Shown here piece by piece: positions 19,006-28,124 of a stretch of 64,000 nt of DNA; position 1 is the stretch's first letter, and every line of letters starts with the position of its first letter. A program made the translations under genes and the position numbers. This DNA comes from RUG100 sp050953425 (GTDB lineage Bacteria > Bacillota > Clostridia > Peptostreptococcales > Anaerovoracaceae): NCBI GenBank assembly GCA_050953425.1, contig JBMNMQ010000003.1, positions 124,001-188,000 of the forward strand, written 5' to 3'. The notes beneath the pieces were generated by a model. That model was not told the DNA's origin. It did no database searches and saw nothing but the letters and a program-made list of their open reading frames with translations.

Positions 19006-19162
19006 TTCGATTCCGGAGCGGCCGATCTGCGCATAAACCATAACACACTGAAACACAGAAAGCGGGTGTTTTCGGAGCGGCCTGCGGGGCCGCTCCGGAC
19101 AGCCGCTGGCCGGATGGTTCTCCCCGATCCGGCTTTTGTGGTATGACGGAGGGAAAAGACCA

Positions 19163-20425
19163 TTGAATACTTTGATGCGTCAACGAAAATATCTGATCCT
19201 GATCGCCCTCGCGGCAGTGTTCGTGCTGCTGCTTTTCTGGTGCAATAACTTCACCAGAGCGGATCTGCGATCGACGAAGGGGCAGACCTATGAGCAGGCC
19301 GTGGTCACTGCGATTGTGCACGATAATCTGGCGGAGGACGGCAATCGCTACGGCAGCCAGACCGTGCGGGTAAAGCTGACCAGCGGTTCGCAGAAGGGGA
19401 AAACATATACTGCCGTGAGCCCCAGCGGGCAGCTCTTCGGCGCCACCTGCAAAAAGGGCATGCACGTGATTGTCATCGTCAACAGCACGGCCGGGAACAG
19501 CAGTGTGACGGTCTACAGCCAGAACCGCATCGGAGCCATTCTCGCTTTTCTGGCCGTCTTTGCCGCTGCGGTCTGTCTGGTCGGCGGACGCAAGGGAGCC
19601 ATGGCGCTGCTCAGTCTGGCGTTTGCCTTTGTCTGTATTTTCGGGCTGATGCTGCCGGCGATCTATCGCGGTGTTCAGCCTGTGCTGATCGCGATCGCCG
19701 TGGCGGCGGCAACGACGCTCGTCACGCTGGCGCTGCTCAACGGGTTTTCCCGCAAAACGGCGGCGGCGATCATCGGGACTTCCGGCGGCGTAGTCGCGGC
19801 CGGCGTCGCGGCGCTGCTCTTCGGCAGAGCGGCGGGCATCAGCGGCTACAATGTCGCCAGCGTCGAGACTCTGAGCTTTGTCGCCCAGTACGCCGAGATT
19901 CACATCGGTCAGCTGCTCTTTGCCGGCATCATCATTTCCTCGCTCGGCGCCGTCATGGACGTCGGCATGTCGATCGCCTCGACGCTGGAAGAGGTGCATG
20001 CGGCCAATCCGCGCCTCGATCGCCGCGAGCTGTTCCGCTCCGGCATCCGCGTCGGCAGAGACATGATCGGCACCATGACCAATACGCTGATCTTTGCTTT
20101 CGTCGGCGGCTCGCTGTCCACGCTGCTGATCAATTACGCCTATAATCTGAGCTTTTATCAGCTGATCAATTCCTTTAATATCGGCATTGAAATCATGCAG
20201 GGGCTGTCGGGCAGCCTCGGCGTCGTGCTGACGGTGCCGATCACGGCGCTGATTTCTTCCGCTCTGCTGACCCGGGCGCAGCGCCGCGATGCGGCAGAAG
20301 AGACCGCCGCGCCGGTCTCTGCGCCGCCGGAACGGAGCGCCTTCGGGGCCGGCAAAGCGCAGCCGGGAAACGGTGCGGCCGCGGAGCGGCAGCTGGCGGC
20401 GGTGCCGGACAGCGGCCGGCGGTGA
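19163..20425 (+). CDS. YibE/F family membrane protein
   Basis: A polytopic membrane protein. One N-terminal membrane segment is followed by a beta-rich extracytoplasmic domain (from TRADLRS to about NSSVTVYSQNR), then about seven membrane segments with the conserved AVMDVGMSIASTLEE and GRDMIGTMTNTLIFAF stretches of the YibE/F family. The start is taken as TTG at 19163, because GGAGGG lies nine bases before it; the ATG at 19175 is the alternative. The Ala/Arg-rich tail after TRAQRR is low complexity. The role of this family is not established; transport has been proposed. The YibF-like second gene often found beside it is absent here. Confidence 0.83.
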   Translation: MNTLMRQRKYLILIALAAVFVLLLFWCNNFTRADLRSTKGQTYEQAVVTAIVHDNLAEDGNRYGSQTVRVKLTSGSQKGKTYTAVSPSGQLFGATCKKGMHVIVIVNSTAGNSSVTVYSQNRIGAILAFLAVFAAAVCLVGGRKGAMALLSLAFAFVCIFGLMLPAIYRGVQPVLIAIAVAAATTLVTLALLNGFSRKTAAAIIGTSGGVVAAGVAALLFGRAAGISGYNVASVETLSFVAQYAEIHIGQLLFAGIIISSLGAVMDVGMSIASTLEEVHAANPRLDRRELFRSGIRVGRDMIGTMTNTLIFAFVGGSLSTLLINYAYNLSFYQLINSFNIGIEIMQGLSGSLGVVLTVPITALISSALLTRAQRRDAAEETAAPVSAPPERSAFGAGKAQPGNGAAAERQLAAVPDSGRR

Positions 20426-20496
20426 CATGAAACGGGGCCGGCAGAGGTGCGCAGCCGCGGCCGGCAGTGCGGCGCCCTGGCTGCTGCGGTTCGGTT

Positions 20497-21258
20497 TCAG
20501 CGTGCTGCCGCGTCAGCGGCGGACCGCAGACGGAAGCGGTTCCTGCGGAAGTCGATCAGCCCGTCGCGGCGCATGCGTCCCAGTTCCTTGGAGAGCGCGG
20601 TGCGTTCGAGATTGAGATAGTCCGCCATCTGCTGCCGGTCGAAGGGAATGTCGAACTCCCGTGCATGCCGCTGCAGCGAAATGCTGCTGAGATACGACAT
20701 GATCCTGGCCCTGGCCGACTTGGGTGCAGTGTGAAAGCTGCGGCCCGAGAGGGCCAGGTTTTTTTGCATGGAGATGCGCAGCAGGTTGGCGGTGAAGGGC
20801 AGCAGCCAGTCCGGGGCCTGTTCCCGGTGCGCAGCCGTGCGCGGCGCCGCGGCCTCTTGAGAAAGCGAAGCAAGCTGCGCCCTCTGCGCCGTCGCCCGGA
20901 TCAGCTCCGGCAGGCGGCCGGTCTCAAGGAAGAGAATACGGCAGTCCTCATTGGCGCGGACGTCGACGAGCAGCACCTTGCCGGGCAGCGTGGCGTAGGT
21001 TTCGGCGAAGAAACCGTCACTGCCGACGTGGCTGAGGATGGTGCGCCCGCCCCACCAGTCGGTGCTCTCGATGGTGACGCTGCCGGTGAGCACGAAGCCG
21101 GTCCGCTCGGTGGTGCCGCCGGCGTGCAGGATCAGCTCGTCGCGTCGATAGGATCGCTCCGCGGGGCGCAGCGCCTGCAGGGCGGCGTTGATCTGTACGC
21201 GGTTCAGGCCGCGGAACAGCAGTGAGGAAGCGAGACGATCGGGAAGGCTGACAGACAT
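20497..21258 (-). CDS. Crp/Fnr family transcriptional regulator
   Basis: A 253-residue regulator: an N-terminal cyclic-nucleotide-binding-type beta barrel (about residues 20-120), a dimerisation helix and a C-terminal winged helix, with recognition helix near DRQQMADYLNLERTALSKELGRM. No Fnr-type cysteine cluster is seen at the N-terminus, so sensing is not by an iron-sulphur cluster. The start at 21258 follows AAAGGA. It is divergent from a ferredoxin gene, with a perfect palindrome between them that is the obvious binding site. In anaerobes, relatives of this type often control stress or redox genes beside ferredoxins. The ligand is unknown. Confidence 0.88.
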   Translation of the reverse strand: MSVSLPDRLASSLLFRGLNRVQINAALQALRPAERSYRRDELILHAGGTTERTGFVLTGSVTIESTDWWGGRTILSHVGSDGFFAETYATLPGKVLLVDVRANEDCRILFLETGRLPELIRATAQRAQLASLSQEAAAPRTAAHREQAPDWLLPFTANLLRISMQKNLALSGRSFHTAPKSARARIMSYLSSISLQRHAREFDIPFDRQQMADYLNLERTALSKELGRMRRDGLIDFRRNRFRLRSAADAAAR

Positions 21259-21294
21259 GGCGGGATCCTTTCGCAAAGTGAAAAAATATCTGCA

Positions 21295-21312
21295 ATGTGG
21301 TTTGAACCACAT
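21295..21312. promoter_or_regulatory. Palindromic operator, probable Crp/Fnr binding site
   Basis: ATGTGGTT-TG-AACCACAT is a perfect inverted repeat with 8-base arms. It resembles Crp/Fnr-type sites in size and lies between the regulator and the ferredoxin gene. Its centre is about 42 bases before the predicted ferredoxin transcription start. Confidence 0.75.
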
Positions 21313-21333
21313 ACTTGCTGCCGCCATTCTACT

Positions 21334-21339
21334 ATACTG
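21334..21339 (+). promoter_or_regulatory. -10 element of the ferredoxin promoter
   Basis: TATACT with only a weak ATACTT 17 bases upstream. A poor -35 box next to an upstream palindrome is typical of activator-dependent promoters. Confidence 0.5.
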
Positions 21340-21505
21340 CAGACAACAAAGCAAGAACGGCCGCGACGGCGGCCGGCAGTATGGAAGCACTGAACAGGCT
21401 GCACGGATGTCTGGCCGTGACGCCGGACCGGCAGCCGCCGACCGGCGGCTCCGGAACGGGCGGAGATGACGGAAGCCGCCGGACAGCGGGAAAGGAGCAG
21501 TTCCC

Positions 21506-22255
21506 ATGAAGAGACAAATTATTCATATCGACGAAGAAAAATGCAGCGGCTGCGGCCTCTGCGCGCAGGCCTGCCACGAAGGCGCCATCGCCATGGTCGA
21601 CGGCAAAGCGAAGCTGGTGCGCGAGAACTTCTGCGACGGGTTCGGCGACTGTCTGCCGGCCTGCCCGACCGGCGCGATCACTTTCGAGGAACGGGAAGCG
21701 CCGGCTTACGACGCGGCGGCGGTCGCGGCTGCGTCAGACAGAGCCGCGCGCGACAGGAACGGATCGTCGGGCGGAACGTGCCCGGGTGCGGCCGCTGCGA
21801 CGCTCACCGGCGGCGGAGAAGCAGCAGCGGCAGACGCTGCCGAGGCGGCTTCCGCGAGCGACCGTTCCGCCGCGCGGCCGGCGGCGCCGGTTTCGCGGCT
21901 GCGGCAGTGGCCGGTGCAGATCAAGCTCCTTCCGGTGCAGGCACCGTTCTTCGACGGGGCGGATCTGCTGATCGCCGCCGACTGCACTGCCTACGCCTAT
22001 GCCGGTCTGCACGAGGAGTTCATGAAGAACCGCATCACGCTGATCGGCTGCCCCAAGCTGGACGGCGCCGATTACAGCGAAAAGCTGACGCAGATTCTCC
22101 GTGCCAACGCAGTGCGCAGCGTCACGGTGGTGCGCATGGAGGTGCCCTGCTGCGGCGGACTGCAGCGGGCGGCCGGGCAGGCCGTGCAGAACAGCGGCCG
22201 GGATATCCCGCTGCAGGTGGTGACCATCTCCCGCGACGGCCGCATCCTTTCGTAA
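21506..22255 (+). CDS. 4Fe-4S ferredoxin protein with long C-terminal domain
   Basis: A 249-residue protein. Residues 1-60 form a two-cluster ferredoxin: CSGCGLCAQAC and CDGFGDCLPACP. An Ala/Ser-rich linker follows (about 65-125). The C-terminal domain contains DCTAYAY, IGCPKLD and a CCGGL motif. It fits the electron-transfer proteins found beside Crp/Fnr regulators in anaerobes. Such C-terminal domains are known in clostridial ferredoxin-like proteins, but their job is unclear. Transcription is probably activated by the divergent regulator through the palindrome at 21295-21312. No partner oxidoreductase gene follows: the next gene is an MFS exporter 271 bp downstream. Confidence 0.85.
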   Translation: MKRQIIHIDEEKCSGCGLCAQACHEGAIAMVDGKAKLVRENFCDGFGDCLPACPTGAITFEEREAPAYDAAAVAAASDRAARDRNGSSGGTCPGAAAATLTGGGEAAAADAAEAASASDRSAARPAAPVSRLRQWPVQIKLLPVQAPFFDGADLLIAADCTAYAYAGLHEEFMKNRITLIGCPKLDGADYSEKLTQILRANAVRSVTVVRMEVPCCGGLQRAAGQAVQNSGRDIPLQVVTISRDGRILS

Positions 22256-22526
22256 CACACCGGGTGTACTGCGGGGACCGATGCGCAGGCTCCGTATCCT
22301 GCAGGGTCGGGCGCAGAATCCGCTTTCTCCGGAGCAAAGCTCGGATCCGGCGATCCGGCGCCGGAATCGGCGCTGAGTCCGGCACAGGATCAAGCGCAGG
22401 AACCGATTTCCGTCTTGTCAAAGCGCGGCTCGGCGCTTAAAATAAAGAAAACGCTGCCGGCCGCGGCCCCGGAACGGTACAGGGAGCCGCGTGCCGGCGG
22501 AAATCTGACAGGCGGGAAACGGACGA

Positions 22527-23933
22527 ATGGCAGCAAAGACAGAGGAAACCAGAGAAGAGCGCCGGCATCGGCAGGCCGCCGTCACGGTCGCCGCGGTGAC
22601 GTCCTTTGTGACGTCTTTTTCCGGCAGCGCGCTCAACCTTGCCGTGCCGCTCATGGGAAAGTACTTTCACATGGGCGCCGCCGGCGTCGGCTGGCTGGTC
22701 AACATCTATATTCTGGTGCTGGCCGGCTTTACGGTGCCGTTCGGCAAGCTGGGCGACAGCAGTAACCGCTACGATCTGCTGCTCGGCGGACTGGTGACTT
22801 TTACCGCCAGCTCGCTGGCCGCGGTGTGGATGCCGAATGCGGCGGCGATCCTCGCCGATCGCGTCATCATGGGCCTGGGTGCGGCGATGATCTTTTCGTC
22901 CAATATGGCCATCGCCATCAGCGCCTATCCGCCGCAGCGGCGGGGCTTTGCCATCGGTCTTGTGACCACCGGGGTTTATACCGGGCTGTCGCTGGGACCG
23001 GTGCTCGGCGGTTTTCTGACCGGCCGCTTCGGCTGGCAGGCGATTTTTCTCTTCGGGGCGGCCCTGGCGGGCGCCGGGATTGTGCTGACCGCCGCCGGGC
23101 TGTCCCGCGATCGCTGCCGCGTGCGCCGCGGCGAGCGCCTGCGGCAGGATGTGTGCGGCAACATCCTCTTTGTGCTGATGATCGTCTGTCTGATCTACGG
23201 CTTCACCGATCTCAACGGATCGCGGTTTGCCTGGATGTTCCTGGCGGCCTCGGCGGTGTTCGCCGTACTCTTTGTGCGTCGGGAGCTGCGCTGCGAAAAT
23301 CCGACCATCGATGTCCGCATCTTTGCCCGCAGCCGCACTTATACGCTGTCCAATCTGGCGGCGCTGCTCAATTACTGCGCTACTTTCGCGCTCAGCTATC
23401 TGAGCTCGATCTATCTGCAGGTGGTGCGGGGCTATTCGGCGCAGCAGGCCGGTCTGGTGCTGCTCGCCCAGCCGCTGTGCATGGCGATGCTGACGGCGGC
23501 GATGGGACGGCTGTCCGACCGCATCTCCCCGTACAAGCTGGCTTCGTCCGGCATGGGCCTCTGCGCTGCGGCGCTGGCCGCCTATCTGTTCATCGGGCAG
23601 CAGACGCCGCTGACCGTAATGACTGCGGCACTGGCAGCTGCCGGCGTCGGCATGGCGATGTTTTCTTCGCCGAACACCAGCGTGATCATGAGCTGCGTGC
23701 CGCCGGAAAAATTCGGAGTAGCCAATTCCGTGCTGGCCGCGATGCGCACGACCGGGCAGTCGCTGGGGATGGCCATCGTTACCATCGTCGTCAGCGCCCT
23801 GCTCGGAAACCGCTCGCTGTATGCGCTCGACGCTGCCGATCTGGTGCGGATGATGCACATCTCCTTTGCGATCTTCGTCGTCCTCTGTCTGGCCGGCATC
23901 GTCATGTCGCTGGAACGCCGGCGGCAGGGTTGA
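22527..23933 (+). CDS. MFS transporter (DHA2-like, 14 membrane segments)
   Basis: A 468-residue major-facilitator protein. The motif-A region reads GKLGDSSNRYDLL after the second membrane segment. The motif-C-like stretch GVYTGLSLGPVLGGFLTG is typical of drug/proton antiporters. Length and segment count fit the DHA2 type, which exports drugs or metabolites. No strong ribosome binding site precedes the ATG. The 271 bp upstream of it hold no gene or clear signal. The substrate cannot be inferred; no regulator of its own is adjacent. Confidence 0.85.
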   Translation: MAAKTEETREERRHRQAAVTVAAVTSFVTSFSGSALNLAVPLMGKYFHMGAAGVGWLVNIYILVLAGFTVPFGKLGDSSNRYDLLLGGLVTFTASSLAAVWMPNAAAILADRVIMGLGAAMIFSSNMAIAISAYPPQRRGFAIGLVTTGVYTGLSLGPVLGGFLTGRFGWQAIFLFGAALAGAGIVLTAAGLSRDRCRVRRGERLRQDVCGNILFVLMIVCLIYGFTDLNGSRFAWMFLAASAVFAVLFVRRELRCENPTIDVRIFARSRTYTLSNLAALLNYCATFALSYLSSIYLQVVRGYSAQQAGLVLLAQPLCMAMLTAAMGRLSDRISPYKLASSGMGLCAAALAAYLFIGQQTPLTVMTAALAAAGVGMAMFSSPNTSVIMSCVPPEKFGVANSVLAAMRTTGQSLGMAIVTIVVSALLGNRSLYALDAADLVRMMHISFAIFVVLCLAGIVMSLERRRQG

Positions 23934-23958
23934 CAAACCGCGGAAAAAGTCTTAACAT
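23930..23958 (+). promoter_or_regulatory. Promoter of the dapA riboswitch transcript
   Basis: TTGACA (23930-23935), 17-base spacer, TAACAT (23953-23958). It overlaps the last codons of the MFS gene. Confidence 0.82.
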
Positions 23959-23976
23959 GGAAACACGATAAAAAAG

Positions 23977-24138
23977 TTGATAGAGGCGCGATCGATAAGA
24001 GTACGCGGCGGAGGCGGCAGCCTGCGAACCCGCGGAAAGGAGAGATTGCCGAAGAGCTCGGCGGGCACGACGAGTCATCTGGGTCGGAGGAGAAGATCTT
24101 TCGGACTCCTGCCGGAAAACCGGCAGAGGAGCTATTGA
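23977..24138 (+). promoter_or_regulatory. Lysine riboswitch (L-box) aptamer
   Basis: The conserved L-box core is present in order: GATAGAGGCGCG, AAGAGTA, GGAAAGGAGAGATTGCCGAAG, then CTCCTGCCG and GGAGCTATTG closing helix P1 (TTGATAG with CTATTGA). Lysine binding would end transcription of dapA early, at the terminator at 24166-24192. Confidence 0.92.
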
Positions 24139-24165
24139 TGACAACACATACGTTTTTATGACATG

Positions 24166-24192
24166 GTTGCATCGATAGGGTGCAGCTTTTTT
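24166..24192 (+). terminator. Riboswitch-controlled terminator in the dapA leader
   Basis: 8-bp stem GTTGCATC/GGTGCAGC (two G-U pairs) with loop GATAG, followed by TTTTTT. It lies between the aptamer and dapA, the normal expression platform of an L-box. Confidence 0.85.
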
Positions 24193-24272
24193 CATCGCCG
24201 TAAACCGCGGCCCCGGCGGAAATCGCGCCGCAGCCGCCCGTATGTATTGTTTTTTTATCAGGAGGTACTGAC

Positions 24273-25163
24273 ATGGCACCAGTATTTGAAGGATGCGGCG
24301 TAGCGATCGTTACCCCGTTCAAGGAAGACGGATCCGTCGATTTCGACGCTTTCCGTGATTTTATCGAGTGGCAGATCGCCGAGGGCATCGACGCGATCAT
24401 CGCCTGCGGCACCAGCGGTGAAGCCAGCACGCTTGATGACGACGAGCACGTCAACACCGTCAAGTTCGTCGTCGACACCGTCAAGGGCAGAGTCCCGGTC
24501 ATCGGCGGCGCCGGCAGCAACGACACCCGCCACGGCATCAACCTGGCGCGCCGCATCGAACAGGAAGCCGGCGTCGATGCGCTGCTGCTCGTCACACCGT
24601 ATTACAACAAGTGCTCGCAGGAAGGCCTGTATCAGCACTACAAGGCGACCGCGGAGGCCGTCGGCTGCCCGTGCATTCTCTATTCGGTCAAGGGCCGCAC
24701 CGGTGTCAACATCGAACCGCAGACGGCGGCCAGACTGGCGGCGATCCCCAACATTGTCGGCATCAAAGAAGCCAGCGGCGACATCGCCCAGGTAGCCGAA
24801 ATCTGCCGCCTGACGCCGGATGACTTCAGCGTTTATTCCGGCAACGACGATTCCGTCGTGCCGCTGCTGTCGCTCGGCGGCAAGGGCTATATCTCGGTGC
24901 TGGCCAATGTCGCGCCGAAGGACGCGGTGGAGATGTCCCGCTCCTTCCTCGACGGCAATGTGAACCGGGCCAGAGACCTGCAGCTGGCGATGAAGCCGCT
25001 GATCGACGCACTCTTTGCCGACGTCAACCCGATTCCGGTCAAGGCGGCCTGCGCGATGATGGGCAAGATGGGTATGTACTATCGTCTGCCGCTGTGCCCG
25101 CCCAGCGATGCGGTGCTCGAACGCATCCGCACCGAAATGCGCGGCTACGGCCTGATCGACTGA
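24273..25163 (+). CDS. dapA: 4-hydroxy-tetrahydrodipicolinate synthase
   Basis: A 296-residue TIM-barrel aldolase that condenses aspartate semialdehyde with pyruvate, the first step committed to diaminopimelate and lysine. The Schiff-base lysine is K165 in VGIKEASGD; the CGTSGEASTL motif and the YYNK tyrosine are present. The usual NVPGRT near residue 140 reads SVKGRTG here, a mild deviation. AGGAGG precedes the ATG. The lysine riboswitch upstream and a strong terminator downstream make this a single-gene, lysine-repressed unit. Confidence 0.95.
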   Translation: MAPVFEGCGVAIVTPFKEDGSVDFDAFRDFIEWQIAEGIDAIIACGTSGEASTLDDDEHVNTVKFVVDTVKGRVPVIGGAGSNDTRHGINLARRIEQEAGVDALLLVTPYYNKCSQEGLYQHYKATAEAVGCPCILYSVKGRTGVNIEPQTAARLAAIPNIVGIKEASGDIAQVAEICRLTPDDFSVYSGNDDSVVPLLSLGGKGYISVLANVAPKDAVEMSRSFLDGNVNRARDLQLAMKPLIDALFADVNPIPVKAACAMMGKMGMYYRLPLCPPSDAVLERIRTEMRGYGLID

Positions 25164-25187
25164 GGCGCAGCAGAGAAAGAAAATAAA

Positions 25188-25237
25188 ACCTGCCGGCAGG
25201 AGATCGCATGAACGGTTCACTGCCGGCAGGTCTTTTT
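25188..25237 (+). terminator. Intrinsic terminator of dapA
   Basis: A 12-bp stem ACCTGCCGGCAG/CTGCCGGCAGGT with a 20-nt loop, followed by CTTTTTG. Confidence 0.88.
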
Positions 25238-25245
25238 GCGGTTGA

Positions 25246-26001
25246 TTACTTCGGCTGTTTCGGATCGCGGCGATCCTTTGCGTCTCGGCGATCCTGCAGC
25301 GGTCCGTTCTGCAGATCCTGTGCCTGCTCCCGCAGCCGCGCGCGGTTGGCGCCGGGGAGAAACTTTTCCACCGCCGGACGCAGCAGCGCGGTGTACAGCC
25401 GCACGATGTTGCCGATCAGCAGGGCGGCAATCAATGTGCCTTCACGGATGCCGACCGGGCGATGCATGATGATCAGACCGAGCGCCAGGGCAATGCCCGC
25501 CATGCTGATGTCGCAGATCATGCGGACGCTGCCGAAATTCTTTCCGCTGATACGGGCAATGGTACGCGAAAAGCCGTCGCCGGGAAGCATGACCACGCCG
25601 CCGGTAAACTGAAAGAAGATACCGAAGGCGAGGACAAAACAGCCGATCAGCAGTACCGCAAGCTGACTCCGGTACGCCTGCGGATGCAGCCAGCGCAGCG
25701 TAAAACAGGCAGAATCGATGACGAAGCCGAAGGCGAAAGTCAATACGATTTGCAGAGCAAGGTCGACCACTCTCAGCCCGCGGCGCTGCATCAGGCTCTG
25801 CAGGACAATCAGCAGCATATTGAAAGCGATCGTCCAGCTGCCCAGCGTCAGGCGCGGCACCAGCAGCGACAGCGTGTAGGGAATGGAGGAAATCGGCGAC
25901 GTTCCCAGACGGGCAAGCGTAGTCAGTGCGATGCCGTAGGAGGTGACAATCAATCCCGCACCAAAGCAGCCGTAACGCTTTACCAGTTCTGTTTTTGTCA
26001 T
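25246..26001 (-). CDS. YczE/YitT-like integral membrane protein
   Basis: A 251-residue membrane protein with about five hydrophobic segments and a charged C-terminal tail rich in Arg, Asp and Gln. It has the family features LGTSPISSIPYTLS near the first loop and GVVMLPGDGFSR in the middle, as in YczE-type proteins (DUF6198). The ATG at 26001 follows AAAGGAG. Function of the family is unknown; a link to glutamine synthetase, which lies 177 bp upstream on the same strand, is possible but not supported by overlap. Confidence 0.78.
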   Translation of the reverse strand: MTKTELVKRYGCFGAGLIVTSYGIALTTLARLGTSPISSIPYTLSLLVPRLTLGSWTIAFNMLLIVLQSLMQRRGLRVVDLALQIVLTFAFGFVIDSACFTLRWLHPQAYRSQLAVLLIGCFVLAFGIFFQFTGGVVMLPGDGFSRTIARISGKNFGSVRMICDISMAGIALALGLIIMHRPVGIREGTLIAALLIGNIVRLYTALLRPAVEKFLPGANRARLREQAQDLQNGPLQDRRDAKDRRDPKQPK

Positions 26002-26178
26002 CGATTTATTTTCTCCTTTCGCAGTACATAATAGGGTGTGGTCGGCGCGGTGCGCGCAATGCGTCCGCTGCCTGCCGGAAAGCAGGCACCGTACCGCCCG
26101 CCGCGTCGCATCGTGTCGTCGGCCGGACAGCACAGTGCCGCCTGGCGGCGGCACGTGTCGTTCGCAGTTTTGCTTTCT

Positions 26179-27612
26179 TTAGAGATCGTAGTACATATCA
26201 AAGTCGACCGGTGTCGGCATTTCGATATGCATCTTCAGATCGTCTCTCTTGTTCTTGACCCAGACCTCGATCAGCTTTTCCGGGAATACGCCGCCGGCGG
26301 TGAGGAAGTCGTGATCCGCTTCCAGCGCCTTGATCGACGAGCCGAGCGACTTGGGCAGCTTCTTCAGTTTTTTGCGCTCTTCATCAGAGAGACTGTAGAG
26401 GTTCATGTCGAACGGGCCGAATCCCGCCTTGACCGGATCGATCTTCTTCTGGATGCCGTCGAGGCCGGCCATCAGGATCGCGGCGTAGGCGTAGTACGGG
26501 TTGCAGGTGCCGTCCGGGTTGCGCAGCTCAAAGCGCTTTTCCTCCGGCGCTTTGGCATAGGCCGGAATGCGGATGACGGAGCTGCGGTTGGCGGTCGCGA
26601 AGCCGGCGGTGACCGGTGCTTCGTAGCCCGGTACCAGGCGCTTGAAGGAGTTGGTGCTCGGGTTGGTAAAGGCGCAGACAGCACCGATGTGGGTCAGCAG
26701 GCCGCCGATGAACCAGAGTGCGGTGTCGGACAGCTGCGAATAGCCGTTGGCATCGTAGAACAGCGGCTTGCCGTCCTTGAACATATGCATGTGCACATGC
26801 ATGCCGCTGCCGGCTTCATCGTAGACCGGCTTGGGCATGAAGGTGGCGGACAGGTGTTCGTTGATCGCGGAATTCTTGATGATGTGCTTGGTCATCATCG
26901 TTTTGTCGGCCATCTCGGTGAGGCCGCCGAACTCGACTTCGATCTCGAGCTGGCTCGGGCCGGCGACTTCGTGATGGTGATATTTCACCTTGATGCCCTG
27001 GGCTTCCATCTGCATGCAGACCTTGCTGCGGAAGTCATAGAGGAAATCCTGCGGCGGCGCGCTGTGGTAGCCGCCTTTGTGAGGAATCTTGTAGCCGAGG
27101 TTTTCTTCATCGTCGACGCCTTTGTTCCATTCCGCTTCCGGCGTATCGACGTGGAAGCCGGACTGGTTGGGCAGGACGTTGTAGCTGACGTGGTCGAAGA
27201 CATAGAATTCGTACTCGGGTCCGAGGCGGATCTCATCGGCGATGCCGGTGCTGCGCATGTAAGCTTCGGCGTGCTTGGCCACGTTGCGCGGATCCTGGTC
27301 AAAGGGGTGGTTCTCCGGCTGGTCGATGACCATCACGTCGCCGATCATCGCCATGGTCTTGATTTCCATGAACTGATCGATGTAAGCGGTCGAGACGTCG
27401 GGGATAAAGACCATGTCGCTCTTTTCGATCGGCGCAAAGCCGTAGTTGCTGCCGTCAAAGCCGATGCCGGATTTCATCACGTTTTCGTTGAACCGGCCGG
27501 CGGGGAGCGTGACGTGCCGCCATCTGCCGTTGAGGTCGATCATCATGAAGTCGACCATCTTGACATCGTTTTCGTCAATGTAGCGTCTTGCTTCATCAAA
27601 GGTTTTGAACAT
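26179..27612 (-). CDS. glnA: Glutamine synthetase, type I
   Basis: A 477-residue enzyme that makes glutamine from glutamate, ammonia and ATP. Beta-grasp N-domain, then the catalytic domain with GPEYEFYVFD, VAGPSQLEIEVEF, GSGMHVHMHMF, NRSSVIRIP and NPYYAYAAILMAGLDGI. The sequence MNLYSLSDEE lies where the adenylylated Tyr of GSI-beta enzymes sits, but no adenylyltransferase is in view. The ATG at 27612 follows GGAGGA, although the frame is open further upstream. A consensus promoter lies 120 bp upstream. The adjoining YczE-like gene could be read on from it; no strong terminator separates them. Confidence 0.95.
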   Translation of the reverse strand: MFKTFDEARRYIDENDVKMVDFMMIDLNGRWRHVTLPAGRFNENVMKSGIGFDGSNYGFAPIEKSDMVFIPDVSTAYIDQFMEIKTMAMIGDVMVIDQPENHPFDQDPRNVAKHAEAYMRSTGIADEIRLGPEYEFYVFDHVSYNVLPNQSGFHVDTPEAEWNKGVDDEENLGYKIPHKGGYHSAPPQDFLYDFRSKVCMQMEAQGIKVKYHHHEVAGPSQLEIEVEFGGLTEMADKTMMTKHIIKNSAINEHLSATFMPKPVYDEAGSGMHVHMHMFKDGKPLFYDANGYSQLSDTALWFIGGLLTHIGAVCAFTNPSTNSFKRLVPGYEAPVTAGFATANRSSVIRIPAYAKAPEEKRFELRNPDGTCNPYYAYAAILMAGLDGIQKKIDPVKAGFGPFDMNLYSLSDEERKKLKKLPKSLGSSIKALEADHDFLTAGGVFPEKLIEVWVKNKRDDLKMHIEMPTPVDFDMYYDL

Positions 27613-27734
27613 AATATGCGTTCCTCCTGCCTGCTGCCCGGCATGGGCCGACAGGTCGGAAGATCTGCCTGCTGGCTGCGGTGTCCGCGGCCGCACTTGC
27701 CGGTGCTGATGGGTAATAGAATTATACAAAAAAT

Positions 27735-27763
27735 ATAATAGGACAGCGGCTGTTTTCTGTCAA
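27735..27763 (-). promoter_or_regulatory. Promoter of glnA
   Basis: Minus strand: TTGACA (27758-27763), 17-base spacer, TATTAT (27735-27740), with a very AT-rich discriminator. Confidence 0.85.
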
Positions 27764-27908
27764 TCCCGCAATGTGCGGATGCCGCGGCCGCAAGCGGGAT
27801 GCGGCCGCGTTCGCGCGCGGCGGTTCGGAAAACGGAAGGAAACGGGGCGGGTGAATGAGAAAGCAGGCAGGGAATATGGCGGCTCGAGCAGCAGTTCCGT
27901 CGCAGTCC

Positions 27909-28091
27909 GATCAGTGTCAGGACATGTTCCGGTCAGTATCAGGGCCGTGTCCCGGTCAGTATCAGGGCCGTGTCCCGGTCAGTATCAGAGCCGTGTCCCG
28001 GTCAGTATCAGGGCCGTGTCCCGGTCAGTATCAGGGCCGTGTCCCGGTCAAAATCAGGGTCGTGTTTCGATCAAAATCAGATCCGGTCAGG
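27909..28091. repeat. 23-bp minisatellite, about 7-8 copies
   Basis: Units beginning GGTCAGTATCAGGGCCGTGT start at 27931, 27954, 27977, 28000, 28023, and with changes at 28046 and 28069; a degenerate copy precedes them. Adjacent copies have no spacers. The period is not a multiple of three, so it is not a protein repeat. Confidence 0.92.
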
Positions 28092-28124
28092 GTCATGTTC
28101 ACGCTAGGAAATAAGGGACGGGAA

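Noticed and set aside
19075..19098. Terminator after the phosphoesterase gene
   Set aside because: A 9-bp GC hairpin GGAGCGGCC/GGCCGCTCC is present, but no T-tract follows, so termination is not supported.
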